This document shows, piece by piece, positions 7,138 to 10,983 of a DNA stretch of 10,983 nt. The position numbers were made by a program, and so were the translations under genes. Every line of letters starts with the position of its first letter. Within the stretch, counting starts at the first letter, position 1. The DNA lies in the NCBI GenBank assembly GCA_007127385.1, contig SKZM01000054.1, positions 1-10,983 on the forward strand, given 5' to 3'. Below the pieces are notes generated by a model. It was not told the DNA's origin. It did no database searches and saw only the letters and a program-made list of their open reading frames with translations. The stretch is from Methanosalsum sp. GTDB lineage: Archaea > Halobacteriota > Methanosarcinia > Methanosarcinales > Methanosarcinaceae.

Positions 7138-7912
7138 TGGAAGTACAGAAAAAGGAAGACTGTATATAGTAGGTATAGGTCCGGGTTCCACGGATCATAT
7201 GACAGTTAAGGCATGTGAGGTTCTCAGAAGGTCTGATTATGTGATTGGAAACGGGACCTATCTTGACCAGATAGCGGATCTGCTGGACAAACAGGAGATC
7301 ATCCGCAGTTCAATGGGCAAGGAAGTGGACAGGGCCAGTCAGGCAGTTGAACTCTCACAGAAGGGAGAGGTATCCATCATCAGTGGAGGTGATGCGAATG
7401 TATACGGTATGGCAGGTCTTGTTCTGGAAGTTGCAGAGCATACGGGTCTTGATGTTGAGATCGAAGTTGTACCAGGGGTTACGGCAATAACAGCTGCTGC
7501 AAGTATCCTGGGAGCACCTATTGTAAATGATTTTGCTGTCATCAGCCTGAGCGATCTGCTCACACCTTGGGAAATGATCGAGAAAAGGCTTGAAGCAGCA
7601 GCATCTACAGACTTTGTGATCTCCCTTTACAATCCAAAGAGCCGCCAGAGAAGATCGAATTTCAGCAGGGCCATTGATATAATTAAAAAACACCGGGATG
7701 ATTCGGTCCCTGTAGGTCTTGTGAAAAATGCACTTAGAGGCCAGGATGAGGATTGTGTTGTCACCACCCTGGGAGAGGTGCTCAATTATAACGACTGGGT
7801 GGATATGAGCACAACCATACTGGTCACAAACAGTGAGTCCCGGATATGGGAAAGTAACAGTACCAAAAGAATAATTACTCCAAGGGGTTATCATCGTAAA
7901 TATGACTACTGA
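7106..7912 (+). CDS. cbiH: Cobalt-factor III / precorrin-3B C17-methyltransferase
   Basis: Methylates C17 and drives ring contraction of the macrocycle in cobamide synthesis. The 268-residue product has YIVGIGPGSTDHMT (20-33), VIGNGTYLDQI (46-56), SGGDANVYGMAG (93-104), VVPGVTAITAAAS (121-133) and SLYNPKSRQR, which is specific to the CbiH/CobJ branch of the methylase family. SGGDANVYG differs slightly from the usual SSGDPGVYG. The first ATG (7106) gives about 17 extra N-terminal residues and overlaps the previous gene by 32 nt. TTG at 7121, with GGAAGGA 6 nt upstream, is a credible alternative. The gene overlaps cbiC by 11 nt. Confidence 0.94.
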   Translation: MEGLQLQSQNNGSTEKGRLYIVGIGPGSTDHMTVKACEVLRRSDYVIGNGTYLDQIADLLDKQEIIRSSMGKEVDRASQAVELSQKGEVSIISGGDANVYGMAGLVLEVAEHTGLDVEIEVVPGVTAITAAASILGAPIVNDFAVISLSDLLTPWEMIEKRLEAAASTDFVISLYNPKSRQRRSNFSRAIDIIKKHRDDSVPVGLVKNALRGQDEDCVVTTLGEVLNYNDWVDMSTTILVTNSESRIWESNSTKRIITPRGYHRKYDY

Positions 7913-8621
7913 AATAAGCAATAAAATTCCGGTTGATGAACTTGGCGATCTTGTCCAGTTCACCACAGATATTGATCAGGAACTGGTTGAAAAATGCAGG
8001 GACCTTGGTGCACATACTCAGGAAGCAAAGGCCATTTCCATGACCAGCAGAAACATTGCCCGACTTATTGTAGGTGACAGGACCCAGGAAGACCGTATAC
8101 GCCAGAGGTGTATGATCGCAACCGGTGACCCGGGTGTAGCTTACCTGATGCAGTTCAAGGATGATCCGATACTGGCAGGTATCGAAGCGATCAAGAATGG
8201 GGCACCCATATTTGTTGATATCAATATGGTAAAGACAGGAATAAGCAAGAGAGGCCATACAAGTGATGTGACCTGCGTTCTGGATAAGGATCCTGATGCT
8301 GAACTTGCCCACAAGTACGGAATAACCCGCACCTCTGCAGGTTTTCTTGCATGCAGGGACCAGCTGGACGGATCAATAATTGCCATAGGAAATGCACCAT
8401 CAGCTGCCCTGACAGTCTGCAGGCTGATAGAACACGGGGTAAGGCCGGCTCTTGTTGTAGGTACTCCGGTAGGTTTTGTGAATGCAGCCGAATCCAAGGA
8501 AATGGTCCGGAAGATGGATGTACCGTCAATAACCTGTGTGGGAACACGGGGAGGAACTCCAATAGCGGTTGCCTGTGTCAATGAACTGATCGCAATGTCC
8601 AATGAAGAGGATTCTGCATAA
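7902..8621 (+). CDS. cbiC: Cobalt-precorrin-8 methylmutase
   Basis: Moves the methyl group from C11 to C12, yielding cobyrinic acid. The protein has 239 residues against about 205-215 for many CbiC, the extra being an N-terminal segment of about 35 residues. AGIEAIKNGAPIFVDINMVKTGISKRG and the C-terminal VGTPVGFVNAAESKE with GTRGGTPIAVA are diagnostic. In the segment usually reading R-V-I-H-A-T-x-D, this protein has RCMIATGDPG (69-78), so Ile72 (codon ATC, 8115-8117) stands where I expect the catalytic histidine. Whether that is normal for a methanogen subfamily cannot be settled here. The ATG overlaps the end of cbiH. It is the last gene of the operon, followed by a T7 tract. Confidence 0.92.
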   Translation: MTTEISNKIPVDELGDLVQFTTDIDQELVEKCRDLGAHTQEAKAISMTSRNIARLIVGDRTQEDRIRQRCMIATGDPGVAYLMQFKDDPILAGIEAIKNGAPIFVDINMVKTGISKRGHTSDVTCVLDKDPDAELAHKYGITRTSAGFLACRDQLDGSIIAIGNAPSAALTVCRLIEHGVRPALVVGTPVGFVNAAESKEMVRKMDVPSITCVGTRGGTPIAVACVNELIAMSNEEDSA

Positions 8622-8648
8622 ACTAAGATAATTCAGTTGAATCCTTAC

Positions 8649-8655
8649 TTTTTTT
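8649..8655 (+). terminator. Oligo-T terminator of the cbi operon
   Basis: A run of seven T lies 27 nt after the cbiC stop codon, preceded by a weak palindrome (ATTCAGTTGAAT, 8631-8642). Oligo-T tracts are sufficient for archaeal termination. The tract touches the stop codon of the converging ccdA-like gene. Confidence 0.5.
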
Positions 8656-9295
8656 AAAATAGATATACACTCATCATCCAGAGACCAGCTGCAATCAGAA
8701 TGAGTCCTGCAGCCATTTTCAGATGACGGGTAAGATGCGTTACTTTTCCAAGTTTTGCAGATGTGATATTTGCTGAATATGCTATCACAAGTACTGGAAT
8801 TGCAAATCCCAGTGAGTATACTGCAAGAATAGTTGTACCATATATAATATTACCCTCAACAGCAACCATTGTAAGGACTGCACCCAGTACAGGACCTGTA
8901 CATGGTATCCATAATATTCCAAGAGAAATTCCAAGTATCAAAGCTCCTGAGACTCCCTCTTTTTCGGTAATCGAACAGGGGATTCTGGAAAAGATGCTGA
9001 AGAGATGCAGATTTTCTACCAGAAGCGATATACCCAGTACCAGAATGATCAGTGAGGCAGCTATCCTCAGATAATCTATGTATCCTGCAAGGAGACTGCC
9101 AAAAGCAGAGCTCAGGATACCCATTGCTATAAATGATATTGATAGCCCAATAACAATGGCAACAGGCCGGTACTTACTGCTGTCTGCCGAATAGGCAAGA
9201 ATGGGTGGAATGAGTGGAAGGATGCATGGTGAAATAACACTCAATATCCCTGCCACAAATACGGTAAAAGGACCAAAAGGTAGATGTTCGAACAT
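8654..9295 (-). CDS. CcdA/DsbD-like transmembrane thiol-disulfide transporter
   Basis: The 213-residue, strongly hydrophobic protein has about six membrane segments, the size and pattern of CcdA, the stand-alone membrane domain of DsbD. It would pass reducing equivalents from cytosolic thioredoxin across the membrane. SPCILPLIPPIL (22-33) carries Cys24 and IPCTGPVLGAVLT (130-142) carries Cys132, the expected pair in the first and fourth segments, each followed by prolines as in the family. Cys107 is extra. ATG at 9293-9295 lacks a strong SD, so translation may depend on the upstream thioredoxin-like gene, 45 nt away. The likely partner is that lipoprotein; reduction of extracytoplasmic proteins or of apocytochrome c for haem attachment is inferred from family knowledge only. 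Confidence 0.88.
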   Translation of the reverse strand: MFEHLPFGPFTVFVAGILSVISPCILPLIPPILAYSADSSKYRPVAIVIGLSISFIAMGILSSAFGSLLAGYIDYLRIAASLIILVLGISLLVENLHLFSIFSRIPCSITEKEGVSGALILGISLGILWIPCTGPVLGAVLTMVAVEGNIIYGTTILAVYSLGFAIPVLVIAYSANITSAKLGKVTHLTRHLKMAAGLILIAAGLWMMSVYLF

Positions 9296-9340
9296 GGTTT
9301 ATCAGGATGCTTATGGATCGGATCAGATACTGCTGATATG

Positions 9341-9820
9341 TCAGTTACCTGTATATTCATTTTCCCTGATTGATATGGCAGACTGGATCCTCGTGTCAAT
9401 AGTCTGATGAGGTGTATATCCCCTCAGTTTTGCTTCTGCAGGATCAATGGTAGGTCCCTCATCTCCCATATAAATATATTCTCCACTCTCCCCTTCAATG
9501 ATAACAAGTGTCTCAGGGACCCTGACTACATCAAAGGCTCGGGCGATGTCGCGATTCTGATCAATATCGATATATATTACAGATGCACTATTCCGGTATT
9601 CCTCTGAAAGTGTTTCAATAACAGGTTTCTGTTCCTGGCATGCAGGACACCATTCAGCCCCGAATGTGATTGAAAGGGGTCCTTTTTCCAGCATGGAATC
9701 GATCTCAGGGTATACGCCCTGATCAACCTGTTCCTCAACACATCCTCCGGTGGATACAGAAATTATTGCTGCCAGTAATACCACAATAAATATCGTGACT
9801 ACCTTTGTACTGCTGTTCAC
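9341..9820 (-). CDS. Membrane-anchored thioredoxin-like protein (TlpA/ResA type)
   Basis: A 159-residue protein with a short charged N-terminus, a hydrophobic segment (about 7-23) and STGGC ending at Cys27, a lipobox-like site. It is therefore probably anchored on the outer face of the membrane by the signal segment or by lipid. The thioredoxin domain follows: FGAEWCPAC places the redox pair at C58 and C61, with the cis-proline at P102 in VRVPET. The start is GTG at 9818-9820, with AAGGGGT about 8 nt upstream; no in-frame ATG is suitable. It lies 25 nt after arfC and 45 nt before the CcdA-like gene, so it probably receives electrons from that protein. Natural substrates are unknown. Confidence 0.88.
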   Translation of the reverse strand: MNSSTKVVTIFIVVLLAAIISVSTGGCVEEQVDQGVYPEIDSMLEKGPLSITFGAEWCPACQEQKPVIETLSEEYRNSASVIYIDIDQNRDIARAFDVVRVPETLVIIEGESGEYIYMGDEGPTIDPAEAKLRGYTPHQTIDTRIQSAISIRENEYTGN

Positions 9821-9845
9821 AGACCATTACCCCTTAACAGCATCT

Positions 9846-10526
9846 TCATTTTCTGTCTGCACTCCATCTGAGGACAATTCCTGCATCCATCTGTTCAGCA
9901 GATCCAAGCCTGAACCTTTTAAGCTCATCCTGATTAAACCCGGCACCATCAACGGGGGTGGGAGCATCCGTGCCACCGATGACCATGTTGCCAATAAATG
10001 TATATATTTCGTCAACAAGATCCTCTGATATCAGACCCCAGTTCAGGGTAGCACCCCCTTCTACCATCAGACGCTTTATTCCCATCTCATGAAGCTTTAA
10101 GGCAAGCCTTTGAAGATCCACATTTTTATCACCTGCAGTAATTATGGTTGCCTTTTCCTGCAATGCCTGGACCCTGAAGGAAGGAGCAGACCGGGAAATT
10201 GCTATTATTATCTGTCCTTTACCCTTTTTGAATATATCAGAGGTGAGGGGTGTTCGGGCAAGACTGTCCACAATGATCCTGACAGGGTTTTCTTCAAGAC
10301 CCTTTGCTATTCTCTCATCCCTTAGTATCTTTGATTTGACGGTCAGACTTGGATCATCAGCCAGTACAGTTCCTATTCCCACCATTATAGCATCACTTTC
10401 CGAGCGAAGGCTATCCATGCGCATGAAATCATCATGTCCGGATATCTTTACCTGGTGCCTCTGCTTTGTTGATATCTTACCATCAAGTGACATTGCACAG
10501 TTGATGAATATGTACGGTCTTTGGAT
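9846..10526 (-). CDS. arfC: Archaeal 2,5-diamino-6-ribosylamino-4(3H)-pyrimidinone 5'-phosphate reductase
   Basis: Reduces the ribosyl side chain of the pyrimidine intermediate to ribityl with NAD(P)H, in the archaeal route to riboflavin and the F420 chromophore. MSLDGKIST (12-20), IMVGIGTVLADDPSLTV and MVEGGATLN (with EGG at 156-158) match the RibD C-terminal-domain family; no deaminase domain is present, as in archaea and fungi. The first canonical start (ATG 10493) cuts off RPYIFINCA, the family's first strand. An upstream in-frame TGA and no ATG, GTG or TTG leave ATC at 10524-10526, with GAAGGTG 5 nt before it, giving 226 residues with the expected N-terminus. The conservative CDS is 9846-10493. 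It is followed at 25 nt by the thioredoxin-like gene. Confidence 0.88.
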   Translation of the reverse strand: MQRPYIFINCAMSLDGKISTKQRHQVKISGHDDFMRMDSLRSESDAIMVGIGTVLADDPSLTVKSKILRDERIAKGLEENPVRIIVDSLARTPLTSDIFKKGKGQIIIAISRSAPSFRVQALQEKATIITAGDKNVDLQRLALKLHEMGIKRLMVEGGATLNWGLISEDLVDEIYTFIGNMVIGGTDAPTPVDGAGFNQDELKRFRLGSAEQMDAGIVLRWSADRK

Positions 10527-10531
10527 GTTTA

Positions 10532-10538
10532 CACCTTC
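10532..10538 (-). promoter_or_regulatory. Shine-Dalgarno for the unusual arfC start
   Basis: GAAGGTG on the minus strand stands 5 nt before ATC (10524-10526). It is the best SD in the leader and fixes a start that gives the family's N-terminus. Between it and the CBS gene lies A/T-rich leader with a TATA-like GATAAAAG near 10600, so arfC may also have its own promoter; that is weakly supported. Confidence 0.45.
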
Positions 10539-10618
10539 TACTGATCGTCATCTGTTTTGCAGAGTACCTGTCTGAAACTGTATACGCAGGAGAGGACTTT
10601 TATCAACTTTACCTTATA

Positions 10619-10983
10619 TCAGTCTTTAATAAGGACCTTCAGCAGATCCCTGTCCTTCAGGATACCCAGAAGCTTCTGATTTGCATTGACCACAGGCATC
10701 TGATCAATTTTGGCACGTTTCATTTTAAGTGCACAATCACTGATCTCCGAGATATAGGATGCTGTAATGGGTTCCTTGACCATCATTTCCTTGACAACGG
10801 TGTCCGGCACCTTTATTCTGGAAACGCTGTAGTAAATGCTCATTGTATCTCTCATAGATTCCCAGGTCCATTCATCATCTTCTATTAAATCATATATATT
10901 GGGTAACCCATATTCCTCGAAAAATGCTTTATTCCAGGCCAGAATCTTGGGATTAATCTCCAGTACCCTGAAATTTAAAAATC
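10619..10983 (-). CDS. CBS-domain protein, C-terminal part (partial at window edge)
   Basis: The frame is open to the window edge, so the ATG at 10853-10855 is probably internal; 120 codons are visible. About the last 55 residues form a CBS domain: VKEMMVKEPITASYISE, then MKRAKIDQMPVVNANQKLLG and ILKDRDLLKVL, the classic pattern ending in the G-[IV]-[LIV]-x-x-[RK]-D motif. CBS domains bind adenylates or other nucleotides and often regulate a partner. Only one is visible; its pair would lie upstream. The preceding segment, including INPKILAWNKAFFEEYGLPN, is not a CBS domain and I do not recognise it. The gene lies about 92 nt upstream of arfC on the same strand; any functional link is unknown. 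Confidence 0.8.
   Translation of the reverse strand, partial: FLNFRVLEINPKILAWNKAFFEEYGLPNIYDLIEDDEWTWESMRDTMSIYYSVSRIKVPDTVVKEMMVKEPITASYISEISDCALKMKRAKIDQMPVVNANQKLLGILKDRDLLKVLIKD

Noticed and set aside
7355..7966. A 203-codon minus-strand open frame across cbiH and cbiC
   Set aside because: The opposite strand carries clear CbiH and CbiC motifs throughout; the translation is rich in Cys and has no recognisable domain.

Overview
The window looks like chromosomal DNA from a methanogenic archaeon, most likely of the Methanosarcinaceae. The evidence is the archaeal-type trp operon, an anaerobic (cobalt-early) cobamide cluster, an archaeal riboflavin-pathway reductase, archaeal TATA-like boxes and poly-T ends, GGTGAT/GGAG-type ribosome sites, and 14 visible stop codons of which none is TAG. 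The assignment to a family is inference from gene content; no species is claimed. All the DNA is densely coding and I see no mobile element, RNA gene or CRISPR array.

Layout. (1) 1-2538, minus strand: the start of a trp operon, read trpD -> trpF -> trpE and leaving the window inside trpE. Its promoter region (about 2538-2621) carries three TGTACA-like boxes exactly 10 bp apart, next to a TATA box. These resemble the TRP boxes bound by the archaeal repressor TrpY. (2) 2726-4207, minus: cbiP (cobyric acid synthase), ending in a T-rich terminator. (3) 4208-4319: a shared divergent promoter region. (4) 4320-8621, plus: cbiT-cbiL-cbiF-cbiG(N)-cbiG(C)-cbiH-cbiC, tightly packed with overlaps, ending in a T7 tract. 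(5) 8654-10983, minus: a CBS-domain protein (partial), the archaeal riboflavin reductase arfC, a membrane-anchored thioredoxin-like protein and a CcdA-like thiol transporter.

The plus-strand operon covers the corrin-ring methylations at C20, C11, C17 and C15, lactone opening (split CbiG) and the C12 methyl shift. The divergent cbiP adds four side-chain amidations later in the pathway. cbiA, cbiD, cbiE, cbiJ and the chelatase are not here and must be elsewhere if the pathway is complete. The thioredoxin-like lipoprotein and CcdA form a plausible electron relay to the outer face of the membrane.

Most noteworthy: the phased TRP-like boxes; two genes (cbiG and arfC) whose family N-terminus lies upstream of any ATG/GTG/TTG but where a good Shine-Dalgarno sits just before an ATA or ATC codon; and a CbiC in which the position where I expect the methylmutase histidine is isoleucine.
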